A stretch of DNA of 64,000 nt from Hydrangea macrophylla (lineage: Eukaryota > Streptophyta > Magnoliopsida > Cornales > Hydrangeaceae). A program made the position numbers and the translations under genes. The first letter of the stretch is position 1. Each line of letters starts with the position of its first letter. The notes below the pieces were generated by a model. That model searched no databases and had not been told where the DNA came from. It worked only from the letters and a program-made list of their open reading frames with translations. Shown in pieces: positions 21,790 to 33,384 of the stretch. The stretch is taken from the NCBI GenBank assembly GCA_033977485.1, contig CM066988.1, positions 52,017,649 through 52,081,648 of the forward strand, in the 5' to 3' direction.

Positions 21790-23521
21790 CCACTTCATCA
21801 TACATATGCTTCACCACGTCAATATAACCCTTGGTCACTCCCTTCTTCTCTAGCACCCACCAAATTAAATCTCTAGGTAGCATATCATAAACTTTCTCTG
21901 AATCAATAAAAACCATATTTAGATCTTTTTTCTTCTCTCTATACTTTTCCATTAATCTCCTAAGTAAATAAATTGCTTCCATAGTTGATCCCCTAGGCAT
22001 AAATCTAAACTGATTTTCTGACACTGATGTTGCACCTCTTAAGCGATGCTCCATCACTTTCTCCCACAGCTTCATAGTATGGCTCATTAACTTAATACCT
22101 CTATAGTTGTTGCATTGTTTTACATCTCCTTTTTTCTTATATATAGGCACTAGAATGCTCTTCCTCCACTCGTAGGCATTTTTCTAGTCATTAAAATCCT
22201 ATAAAAAAACTTTTGTAAGCCAAGATGTCCCCACATCTCCCAAGTATTTCCAAACCTCAATGGGGATCCCATCTGGTCCTAAGGCCTTGTTGGGTTTCAT
22301 CTTCTTCAAAGCAAATTCTACCTCACACTTTCCTATTCTCAGATAGAATCTGTATTCTTTAGTTTCATCGCAACTTCTAGCTTCTTCTTCAATTGTGTTA
22401 TCCATATGTTTTTCATTCAACAACTTCTCAAAATAGCTCTTCCACCTTTCCTTAATCTCTTCATTGTTCACTAATACACTAGAGTCATTCCTTTTATACA
22501 CGTAACCTAATTAATGTCTCTTATTTTCCTTTCTCTCGACTTAGCAAGCTTATAAATACATTTTTCTCCCTCTCTAGTGTCTAGCTTGGTGTAGAAGTCG
22601 TCATAGGCTTTCATTTTTGCAACTCTAACTATCCTTTTAACCTCCTTATTTGCACATTTATAGCTCTTGAAGTTTTCCTCTTTTCTATCATTTTTGCCAC
22701 TTCTTAAAGCAATCCTTTTTGGTTTTTACTACAGCTTGTACCTCTTCATTCCACCACCAAGTATCTTTAGATGCTAACCTTCCTCCCTTTGACTCTCCAA
22801 GGACTTCCTTCGATGTTCTCGTGATGCACCCTGCCATTCTATCCCACATAGTATTGCTTCCATCTTCCAAATTCCAAGGTGCTTCAGTATACATTCTATC
22901 TTAAAATATCGCTAGCTTCGGGCCTTTAAGATTCCACCACCTAGTTCGTGGGTTATTAGGGTCTTTCTAGTACGTTGTTCTCCTTTTGTATAGATATCTA
23001 AAATAGTAAGTCTATGTTGAGATGTTAAACTCTCCCCTGGGATGACCTTACAGTCTTTACATGCTAGGCGGTCTGCCTTTCTCACAAGGAACAAATCGAT
23101 CTGGCTTCTATTAGATCCACACTTGAAGGTTATCAAGTGTTCTTCCCTCTTTTTGAAAAAGGTGCTTGCTACTACAAGATCATATGCTACGACAAAATCT
23201 AGAATACTCACCCATGCCTCATTCTGAACTCTAAAACCATAACACCATGCACCCCCACATATCCAGTTCTATCTTCGCCTACGTGGCTATTAAAATTTCC
23301 ACCTACAATCATCTTCTCTCCTCCCGGTATTTCTTGCATTTAAGCATCCAACTCATCCCAGAATTGTCTTTTAGTGTGATCATCTAATCCTACTTGATGT
23401 GCGTATGCACTAATCACATTAATTATATCCACTCGAATTGCCAGTTTGATAAGCAATATTCTATCTCCTTTCCTCGTAACTATCACAACTTTATCCTTGA
23501 GGTTCTTGTCAACCACGATTC
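21790..23521 (-). pseudogene. LINE piece 2: endonuclease end and RT N-terminal part
   Basis: Reading from 23521 down are the end of the APE-type endonuclease (IVGGNFN-like, GSNRSQIDLFLVRK near 23110, and a SQHRL segment near 23010), the linker (KDTWWWNEEVQ near 22755), the KALGPDGIP motif (about 22290), and the RT start with MPIYKKKGD, NNYRGIKL and GSTMEAIYLLRRLMEKYREK. It ends at the Tat-LTR2 insertion. Several frameshifts separate the blocks. Confidence 0.88.
23517..23521. repeat. TSD GATTC of Copia-1, left copy
   Basis: Identical to 40899-40903. Joining the flanks restores the continuity of the LINE endonuclease. Confidence 0.9.
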
Positions 23522-25142
23522 TGTTAGGGATGTATACTAAAAGCCATGCTTTATATAGTTAATTTATTATTTGAATAAAATTAGTTATTCCATTTTTTAT
23601 GAGAATCTACATGGGCAATGTTTGTATTATATTATTTATTTAATATTATGCATGCGTGTCTCTCATTCTATATAGTAGGTGGTTTGGTGTGTAGAGTTCG
23701 GCTTACACACGGAAGATCAGGCCATTAGATATTATAGAATGTAAGATTTTGGTTTATAGTCTTAGATGGGATTGGACACACCCTCGGTAGGACTACAGCA
23801 TGGTGTTGTAGTAGGTTTGTCTTGACTGCGGGAAACGGTATAGTTTCAACTCACCATGCTGGTACATTTTGTGTATTAAACGGGACCGACTTGGGGTAAT
23901 TATCTTTATACTGACTTATAAGATAATTAATACCTCATGGCTATTATGAGTGCTTATGCTCTAAATCCTAAGTTAATTTGTAGACACGTACATTTGATAT
24001 TTACACTTTGATCCCTAAAAGGGTGAGATCCTTAAATGGGTCAATATCTCATTGGATTGGGTGACAATATTAATTATATGGTGGATATTAATTAATGATG
24101 GAATCCATGTCTCAATTTTGGGATTGATGATATCCCCTTGAGAAAGCTTATAAGTTTTGATTGTGTCAAATCCTGTAGGTGGATTTTGTATCCGACATAT
24201 CAGATAAGTTAAGCAGAGGATCTCAAGGAATTTTAAGAGATTAATTAAATATGATTGTCAGTAATTATATTTAATTAGTGGATATCTGTAATCTTAACAT
24301 GGGGAGATAATAAGCATTTAATAACATGGAGCTCGAAATATATTTTTGAGATAAGGGTAGGAGTGCAATTATAATTCTTTAGTGGTATGAATTATAATTT
24401 ATGAAAATAGGAATCTGATTCAGTTCGAATTAGGGTTTCCTAATTCCATAAGAAAGCCTATTCCTTATTGACTTCTTATGGTCCCTATCGTAGCCTATAT
24501 ATATATATGATGGCTTGGCTCTTCTCTCAGGTTGCATGATTTCATATTCTAAGCTTCCCTTGACCTACTAGCTTTCTTCTAGAAGGGTTTTCACCAAACC
24601 CTAGTCTCTGTAAGCATTCAAGAGACATAGGAGTGAAGATCGTTAGCGTCGGACAACGCTCACTAAAAGAGCTTCGGACTGCTCGATACTGATCGAAAGT
24701 TGCTAAATTTTTTACACAACGTTCCTGACGTCGAGACGGAGCTGCTATTAAAAATTCAAGTAAATCGGAGATCGTTTAGTCCTCCTGACGAACACATCTT
24801 TTTCGGATCAATGTGATCAGGATTGAATCGTCACAGCAATCAAAGAGAGTATTATAACTGGGAATAGAAAATAGAACTTAAAGAGGGAAGAGCAGAAAAC
24901 ATAAAGGATTTCGAAAGAGCCCACACTCAGTTTGATATTCTGGCAGCAAAGGAATACGGTTGAAGATCGTGAGTTGTTATCGAGCCCGTGTTCTCGATTC
25001 GTCTACTACAGCAATCCGTTTTTGCAGTTCAAGGTAACCCTAGTTCCGCCCTTGTAGGGTTATTGTAGTTTTCACGTAATTTTTTTTACAGTACCAACTT
25101 ATACGCACTATTAATGGATTCTGGGAACGCAGATTCCCAACA
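23522..25142 (+). repeat. Copia-1 5' LTR, 1621 bp
   Basis: Starts TGTTAGGGATG and ends GATTCCCAACA. A TATA box lies in CTATATATATATATGA at 24495-24510, with GTGACAATATTAATTATATG-type AT-rich U3 upstream. Confidence 0.93.
24495..24510 (+). promoter_or_regulatory. TATA box of Copia-1 5' LTR
   Basis: CTATATATATATATGA; the 3' LTR copy at about 40255-40266 has a shorter TA run. Confidence 0.6.
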
Positions 25143-25143
25143 G

Positions 25144-25155
25144 TGGTATCAGAGC
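25144..25155 (+). other. Copia-1 primer-binding site
   Basis: TGGTATCAGAGC, complementary to the 3' end of initiator tRNA-Met, one base after the LTR end. Confidence 0.95.
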
Positions 25156-25289
25156 AACGTTGATTCTGCGTATGGGTTGGACGCAACCATGTTGTCCAAT
25201 AAAACAGATCTTAGGTGTGTTTTGATGGATGGATAGAACGTAGAACTGTGCTAACCCTTGTTTTGCAGCGCTCTTATTCCACTATTATG

Positions 25290-25490
25290 GTCACTGATTT
25301 TGTGTGATTGGATCCCACGATGTTTTTATCCGTGGTTAATTTTGCTGTTTTAATATAGCATGTGAACTCCTTTATGGAGGCATAGGATTTGTGTGTATTG
25401 GATCCCACACTTGATTGATGTGTGGTTAATTTACTGCAAAGAAATAGCATGTGAACTCCTTTATGGAGGCATAGGGTTTGTGTAATATAT
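25290..25490 (+). repeat. Tandem duplication in Copia-1 leader
   Basis: Two units of about 100 bases, each with TTGGATCCCAC, a GTGGTTAATTT segment and ATAGCATGTGAACTCCTTTA. They lie between the PBS and gag. Confidence 0.8.
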
Positions 25491-26538
25491 CTCAAGTAAA
25501 TCCGTGAAGACAGTTTACAAGCAGTTTCAGAAAGCAATTTGGAGGCAATTTCTGAAGGCTGTTTCAGAAAACAGTTCTGGAAGGCAGTTGCGTAGTGGCG
25601 ATATAGAGCTAATCAGGTTCAATGAAGATTTCTTCACAAGAGTTGCAGCTTGACCATAATAGTGGGATTCCTATTTTATTGTGGCTTCCTTATTTATGTG
25701 TGATTGAATGATTATTATTGTTTCATGTTTAATGAATAGGACAATATGGATAATTGTTCCTAGACTTATTTTAGATGTCTAGCTGCATGTTTAATTTATA
25801 TTAATTTAAAATGATGGACAACTACATGTGTATTTAGAAATAAAACTAATTCCATAATTTGAAAACATAAGTACTTATTTTCTAAAATCATGAGAATAGA
25901 ATAATTTTATTATCTACACATGTGGGTTTCACAAGTAAGGATGAATTAATCCTTGTCAAGTATTCCATTATTTTTTATTAATTAATTTAAAAGTTTTTCT
26001 AAAAAATTATAACCCTCAAATTTTTTTAAAATTCTAAGTGGGAGAGGGAATTTATCAAGTATAAATCCCATGGTCTCCATCACTGGTTTGTAGATGATAT
26101 GATTAATTTTGTGTGATGGCTCTAGTGTCATCCTCCCTATCGGATGAAGTTGATCATGGAATCATCAGTGCAAATTTCTTTAAAAGAATGTTTTGGGTGA
26201 TTGTTGGTGTGGTCACCTCTCCATCAGAGGTGTTCCTCATGGAACTCTTGACCTAGAATTAAGTGATGGTATACACTTAGCTATAAATAATAATATCCTC
26301 TCCATCTGAGTCACTGTTATTATTTATAGGACCAAAGCAAGTCAGCAGTTTAATTTTATTAGGCAAAGTACATTGCCTGGATAGTAAAATTAAAAGGCAA
26401 TTGTCTATCTGAACAAATGATGGAGAGTATATGGCTTCCCATCGAGTCATACTATTCGCGGTGTATCAGGATGCTGGCGGATTCCTTTCAAATATGGTAG
26501 AGGGAACCAATATTTTAAACTCGAATCCATAGTAATTT

Positions 26539-27450
26539 TTGCCCAAACATAATTATTTATGTTATGTGATTCTCAGGCTTTTAAATGGGTATTTCAATAC
26601 ACTTGCTGTTATACTTAAAGAAAATAAACTTACTGGACCAAACTATATAGACTGGAAAAGGAATTTGGATATTGTGTTAACTGCTGAAGAGTACAAGTTT
26701 GTGCTTACTCAAGAATGTCCTGAGCAACCTAGTGAGGGGGCAACCGCTGAGGAAACCCAGGCTCACAAGAAATGGGTCAAGGCTGATGAGATGGCGCAAT
26801 GTTACATTTTGGCATCCATGTCAAATGTTCTGCAACATCAGCATTAGTCAATGACTAGTGCCTATGACATGATGGAGAGCCTCCGAGAGATGTTCGGGGA
26901 TCAAAGTCGTGCTGCTAGGTAGATTGCCATGAAAGACTTGATGAACACAACCATGGCTGAGGGGACGCCTATAAGGGATCATGTTCTTAAGATGATATCT
27001 CTTCTTAATGAACTAGAGATCCTTGGAGCTGAAATCGATGGGGAAACCCAGGTCGATATCGTACTCCAGTCACTGCCAGAGTCTTTTAAGTAATTACGCC
27101 TCAATTACAACATGAATAAATTTAAATATACTTTGGCGGAGCTGCTTAAAGAACTCCAGGCAGCTGAGCGTCTCAACAGAAAGTCAGGGAGTGCTCTTGT
27201 GTTTGAGAAAGGTTCTGCTTCAAAGCCGAAAGGCAAGAAGAAAATGAAAAAGGCTCAAAAGAAGGTCGCGGGTCCTCCGCCAATCCAAAGGCCACGAGGA
27301 CAACCGGGAAAGGCTAAAGGCAAATGTTTTGTTTGCAAGCAGCCAGGACACTGGAAGAAGCAATGTCTAGTTTATCTCGCAAGACAGAACAATCAAGGTA
27401 AATCTCATTTACTAGTTGTTGAATCGTGTTTAGCGGTCCGATCTACCGGT
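26539..27450 (+). pseudogene. Copia-1 gag
   Basis: Copia gag (UBN2-type). It opens around the LTGPNYIDWKRNLDIVL segment (about 26629), passes through a DHVLKMISLLNELEILG region (about 26977), and ends with one CCHC knuckle C-F-V-C-K-Q-P-G-H-W-K-K-Q-C at 27325-27366. The start codon is not certain, because the first in-frame ATG at 26539 precedes typical gag sequence by about 30 residues. Stops TAG (26845), TAG (about 26920) and TAA (about 27091) lie in an otherwise continuous frame; all three fit C-to-T changes of glutamine codons. Confidence 0.88.
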
Positions 27451-28560
27451 ACCTGGTGTGTAGATACGGGAGCCACTGATCATGTATGCAATTCTTTGCA
27501 GGGGTTCCAGGGAACCAGACAGCTCAGTGATGGAGAGATTTATCTATATATGGGAAATGCTACGAGAGTAGCAGCAGTTGCAGTAGGAGATCTACATCTT
27601 AGTTTTGGTAGAGATAGGATTTTAATATTAAGAAATTGCTTTTATGTACCTTCTATTAGAAGGAATTTAGTTTCAGTTTCTAGTTTAGTAAAGAATGGAT
27701 ATTCAGTTCATTTTAATAAAGTAGTAGTTATTAAAGAAAATAAACATTTTATTTGTTCTGGTCAATTGGTGGATGATCTTTATATTATAAATTCTATCTC
27801 TCCTATACTACAACTTAATGAATTGAATACCACAAATAGTTTTCCATTTAAGAGAAAAGAACCTTCGAGGATGAACCAAACGCATCTTTGGCACTTACGC
27901 CTCTGACATATTAATTTGAAAAGGATTCAAAGACTGGTTCAAAATGGGCCATTAGGCTCATTGGAAGTGGAGGCACTTCCAGTCTGTGAATCCTGCTTAG
28001 AAGGTAAAATGACCATGAGGCTATTCTCGGCCAAGGGCTATAGAGCTAAAGAGCCGTTGGAACTGGTTCACTCTGATTTGTGTGGTCCTATGACTATCCA
28101 AGCAAGAGGGGGATTTGAGTACTTTGTCACTTTCATCGATGATTACTCAAGGTATGGGTACATTTACTTGATGCGGCATAAGTCTGAATGCTTTGAGAAA
28201 TTCAAAGACTTCAAGGCTGAAACGGAGAAGCGTCTAAGTAAATATATCAAGACACTACGATCTGATCGTGGTGGAGAGTACCTCTTGGGAGAGTTTAGGG
28301 AATACTTATTGGAGCAAGGGATTACATCCCAATTGTCTGCACCCCGTATGCCTCAGTAGAACGGTGTGGTAGAAAGAAGGAACAGGACTCTTATGGACAT
28401 GGTAAGATCTATGATGAGTTATTCGGATTTACCAATTTCCTTTTGGGGACACGCGTTAGAGACAGCCGCATACATTCTAAACCTGGTACCATCTAAGTAA
28501 GTACCTACTACTCCCACAGAATTGTTGACTGGGCAAAAACCTAGTCTGCGGCATGTTGGG
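27451..28560 (+). pseudogene. Copia-1 protease and integrase
   Basis: The aspartic protease active site D-T-G is intact in WCVDTGATDHVC (about 27454-27490). Integrase follows, with the gag_pre-integrase H...H...C-ESC zinc region (about 27890-27995), core residues in VHSDLCGP (about 28069) and FIDDYSRYGY (about 28134), and the glutamate after QNGVVERRNR (about 28360-28385). Stops are TGA (27904), TAG (28357) and TAA (28498), all without frameshift. Confidence 0.9.
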
Positions 28561-30381
28561 ATCTGGGGTAGTCCAGCACATGTGCTGAAAGGGAACGCAG
28601 AAAAGTTGGAATCAAGAACCGAAGTATGTTTCTTTGTTTGGTATCCAAGAGGAACTAAAGGTGGTCTATTTTATAGTCCTAAGGATAAGAAGGTTATTGT
28701 TAGCACCAATGCCACATTCTTAGAAGAGGATTATGTTATGGACCACAAGCCCAGAAGCCGTATTGTTCTAGAGAAAATGAGAGGAGAGACACCGACATAT
28801 ACTTCTTCGATACCAACGGTACAAGAAGAAACACCACAAGAAAGAGTTATCGATATTCCATTACCACGTCGTAGTGGGAGGATTATCGAAACTCGTGTAG
28901 ATCCCGAACCAACCATTAACACACAGGTTCCTGAACCAGTACAACGTGTAGATAATGGTGTTTTAGGTTCAGAATCTTCACAACAAAATATCAGTGATGC
29001 ACAGACACGGGTTGTGCCTCGTCGTAGTGGGAGGGTTATTATTCAACCTGACCGGTATATGTTCTTGGGAGAGTCTTATGACCGGGTCCCTAATGAACAA
29101 GGTACCGACCCCTGTAACTACAATGAAGCACTCCAAGATAAAGATGCAGATCTTTGGCAAAAGGCTATGAAGTCTGAAATAGAGTCCATGTACTCCAATC
29201 AAGTCTGGGATCTTGTAGAACCACCCAATGAAATAAAACCCATTGGATGTAAGTGGATCTATAAGAAGAAGAGAGGAGCAGACGGTAAGGTGGAAACCTT
29301 TAAAGTAAGGCTTGTTGCGAAAGGGTTCACTCAAAAAGAAGGAATCGATTATGAGGAAACCTTTTCGCCGGTGGCAATGCTAAAGTCTATCCAGATTCTC
29401 TTATCCATTGCTGCACATTTTGATTATGAAATTTGGCAAATGGATGTCAAGACAGCATTTCTAAATGGGAATCTTGACGAGTGCATCTATATGATGCAAC
29501 CAGACGGGTTCATTGTGAAGGGCCAAGAACACATGTTGTGCAAGCTTAAGAAGTCCATTTATGGACCTAAGCAGGCATCTAGGTCTTGGAATATCCGCTT
29601 TGATCAAGCAATCAAGTCTTTTGATTTTGATCAATGTGCGGATGAATCCTGTGTGTACAAGAAACATGATGGAAGCGTGGGGGTGTTCTTAGTACTATAT
29701 GTGGATGATATCTTGCTAATCGGAAACGATGTGGGGGTATTATCTTCTATAAGGGTATGGTTATCCAGTCAATTTGATATGAAGGACTTGCGAGAAGCCG
29801 GTCACATCCTAGGAATCAAGCTTATGCGAGATCGCAAGAATAGGATGTTGGGCTTATAACAAGGCACTTATATCGACAACATTCTTGCAAGGTTTAGCAT
29901 ACAAGATTCCAAGAAGGGATTCCTTCCCTTCAGACATGGAATTACTCTATCTATGGATCAGTGTCCTAAGACACCTGATGAGATAGAGAAGATGAAGGCA
30001 GTTCCTTATGCCTCGGCAGTAGGAAGCCTAATGTATGATGTGCTATGTACTAGACCTAACATCTGCTTTGCTGTTGGCATGGTTAGTAGATATCAGTCTA
30101 ATCCAGGGCAAGAACATTGGACTGAGGTGAAAAATATTCTCAAGTACCTGAAAAGGACTCCAGACTATATGTTAGTTTACCAAGCAGACAGTCTTGTACA
30201 CATTGGGTACACAGATTCTGATTTCATGTCAGATAGGGATTCCAGAAAGTCTACCTCAGGATATGTGTTTACCCTAGGAGGTGGAGCCATTACTTGGAGT
30301 GAGGTGTGTCACTTCATGGCTTTGAGTCTAAGTGGGAGATTGTTAGGAATGTATACTAAAAGCCATGCTTTATGTAGTTAA
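28561..30381 (+). pseudogene. Copia-1 reverse transcriptase with truncated RNase H
   Basis: RT with [14 protein letters not shown] (about 29253), [16 protein letters not shown], the [11 protein letters not shown] block (about 29440), and catalytic Y-V-D-D at 29698-29709. One TAA at about 29857 interrupts it. RNase H begins (SDSDFMSDRDSRKSTSGY near 30214-30265) but the frame jumps from GGGAITW to a C-terminal-looking tail at about 30298. About 110 codons, including later RNase H catalytic positions, are therefore deleted. The polyprotein frame runs into the 3' LTR. Confidence 0.9.
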
Positions 30382-31257
30382 TTTATTATTTTAACAAAAT
30401 TAGTTATTCCATTTTTATGAGAATCTGCGTGGGCAATGTTTGTATTATATTATTTATTTAATATTATGCATGTGTGTCTCTCATTCTATATAGTAGGTGG
30501 TTTGGTGTGTAGAGTTCGGCTTACACACGGAAGATCAGGCCATCAGATATTATAGAATGTAAGATTTTGGTTTACAGTCTTAGATGGGATTGGACACACC
30601 CTCGGTAGGACTGCAGCATGGTGTTGTAGTAGGTTTGTCTTGACTGCGGGAAATGGTATAGTTTCAACTCACCATGCTGGTACATTTTGTGTATTAAACA
30701 GGACCGACTTGGGGTAATTATCTTTATACTGACTTATAAGATAATTAATACCTCATGGCTATTATGAGTGTTTATGCTCTAAATCCTAAGTTAATTTGTA
30801 GACACGTACATTTGATATTTACACTTTGATCCCTAAAAGGGTGAGATCCTTAAATGGGTCAATATCTCATTGGATTGGGTGACAATATTAATTGTATGGT
30901 GGATATTAATTAATGATGGAATCCATGTCTCAATTTTTGGATTGATGATATCCCCTTGAGAAAGCTTATAAGTTTTGATTATGTCAAACCCTGCAGGTGG
31001 ATTTTGTATCCGACATATCAGATAAGTTAAGCAGAGGATCTCAAGGAATTTTAAGAGATTAATTAAATATGATTGTCAGTAATTATATTTAATTAGTGGA
31101 TATCTGTAATCTTAACATGGGGAGATAATAAGCATTTAATAACATGGAGCTCGAAATATATTTTTGAGATAAGGGTAGGAGTGCAATTATAATTCTTTAG
31201 TGGTATGAATTATAATTTATGGAAATAGGAATCTGATTCAGTTCGAATTAGGGTTTC
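30341..31257 (+). repeat. Copia-1 3' LTR, part 1
   Basis: Starts TGTTAGGAATG directly after the purine-rich AAGTGGGAGAT polypurine tract and matches 23522-24440. It is interrupted by Ty3-A after GTTTC; part 2 is at 40195-40898. Confidence 0.93.
31253..31257. repeat. TSD GTTTC of Ty3-A, left copy
   Basis: Repeated at 40195-40199; the uninterrupted 5' LTR of Copia-1 has a single GTTTC here. Confidence 0.95.
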
Positions 31258-33343
31258 TGTCACGACCCATCCCACTACGCGTGGAAATAGGGCACGTGGC
31301 ACGCCATCAAGGCTTATCCAGTTTCATTAAAGTAAAAATAGCAGCGGAAAACATTATTACATTCATCAAAATCAGAGTTTTAAAAAGTTTTTGGCCATTT
31401 GAATCATTTCAAAAGAAAACAGTTTTGAAAATAGAGGTCCAGTCGACTGATCGAGGGTCTGGTCGACTGGTGGCCTCAGACAGAAAGGTTTTCAAAATAC
31501 ACAGCCCATCCAGTCGACTGTGTCGGGGACCCAGTCGACTGGTACCTAAAATTTTCAGTCGACTGAAAACGTCCAGTCGACTGATACTCTAACCAGCAGA
31601 ATGCCATGGCCTGGAGCCTCATTCAGTTGACTGTTTTCTCACCCCAGTCGACTGAACCTCAGACGAGATAAAGCAGTAACTAGTTCAACACAATGGTCCA
31701 GTCGACTGGATCAAAAATCAGTCGACTGATTTCTATCAGCAAACTCAAAACTGCAGTTTTTCCAAATCAAGGTTCTTCCAATTCCAAACCAACATATAAT
31801 CACTCTATTCCATCATTCAAAAATATGATTTCAAGTGTGTTTACTAGGGATTACAAGTACTAAATCTAAGTCCAGATTATTACAACATATTACAAATTTT
31901 CAATCCTTAACACACGTTTTAGGATTTAAAACAAAAACATATACAAGTGTGGCTCCCCGGCGTTCATTGGTCTCACTCATCACGCTTCTTCTTGCCCTTT
32001 TTCTTTTCACCTGCAATGGAGGAAGTCTCCACTGCTCAGCTATATGCTCAGTGTACAATTCTAAAGAAATGCATATGGGCAATTCATGTTTTAAATATCT
32101 AATTCACATAATTTAGTCTCCGGGGAGAGAGATACGCATTCACCCAGTATATCCGCAAGTCTTAAATCTTAAACCGCGATGCCAATGGTTAGCCAAGAAT
32201 CACTCAACCATTGCATCCATCTGCTCTGGTTGGCCACTTCCCACACCTAGCAAGTAGTCGTCACTACTATAAACTCTCAAACATCGAGAGGCGTGCACCG
32301 GCGTAAAATTATATCAAACTCCCCTTTGACCCACATAGACATTTAGCATACTCACATAATCATGTCACCGTGCTTTTCTATACGTACTCGCTAAATTTAA
32401 CGGGCCTAATTTAACACATTAGTTTGCCCGGATCACAAATCATACAAAATATCTAAAACATCCCAAATTGTCTATATTACATAGGTTCGGAATTCATACC
32501 TCGAGCTATAGCTCTCAAACTTCAGGAGAAGTACAAGAAGACCAAATAAACGTCAGATCTCCGATCTTAAACGATTCCTACAAGTATAGTCATGTTTTTC
32601 CCAGATTCTTAAAGTTAACTTTTCAGAAAAACTTTGCCAAACGTGGCCTAAGTAGTATCAAAACGTAGGTCTTACCTCCACGAGTTAAAATCTTGAATTT
32701 GGTGAAAATCTGGCGGACGGAAAGTCGTCAAACGGCGTCGCAAAGCCCGAAGAAAACTAATCTCCTTTCTCTCTCCTCTCTCTAGATATTTTGAGTTTGG
32801 ATGAGAATGAAATCTCATTCTCATCTATATATAGGCAAAAGTTCTGAATATTACGTTTACCTCCCCACGAGTTCCTCAGACTTCTAATTAGTTCTCGAAA
32901 CTTCGCGCACAACCCTTTTATAACTTTACGAGTGAAAACTATAAATTTCAAAAGTTTTTGACTAAGTCTCGTTTGGGTCCAAAATCACGTCCGAAAACTA
33001 AATTCAGTGGAATCTCTACACAACCTACCTTTATATAACTTGTCACTCACGTTCTCACCACAATATTCAAAAATGATCTAAGACCAGATCAAAACTACCA
33101 TAAATTATACTACACAGGTAAATTACTATTCACAAAATACCAGATAAAGTCAAATAACATTTAAATCATATAAATGCCATTTACTCAAGCTCATGAAATG
33201 TGAACTGTCATGTTCCTGTGTCCTCATTGACACCTTACCGTTGACTCTCAGTCAACCTCATCACCATTATCAATTAACATTGATAAACTCTCCATTTACA
33301 ATTATGCATGATAAAACTATAAATTTTTGGAACGGGTGTGACA
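31258..33343 (-). repeat. Ty3-A 3' LTR, 2086 bp
   Basis: Plus-strand ends TGTCACGACCC and GGGTGTGACA. Carries a palindrome cluster at 31439-31730 and a minus-strand TATA box at about 32824-32835. Short ORFs within are shadows. Confidence 0.95.
31439..31730. repeat. CAGTCGACTG palindrome cluster, ten copies
   Basis: Ten copies of CAGTCGACTG (one as CAGTTGACTG, one as TGGTCGACTGG) within 292 bases at irregular spacing. Several extend to 12-mers such as TCAGTCGACTGA and CCAGTCGACTGG. The same cluster is at 38290-38580 in the other LTR. Confidence 0.95.
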
Positions 33344-33372
33344 ACTCTCCCCTCCAAAAAGGAAGTTTGTCC
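33344..33372 (-). other. Ty3-A polypurine tract
   Basis: On the minus strand TTTTTGGAGGGGAGAGT abuts the 3' LTR start. This is the expected second-strand priming site. Confidence 0.8.
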
Positions 33373-33384
33373 CCAAACTTTACC

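Noticed and set aside
31439..31730. CRISPR array
   Set aside because: Repeats are 10-base palindromes at irregular short spacing inside a plant LTR; there are no direct repeats of constant length, no spacers and no cas genes.
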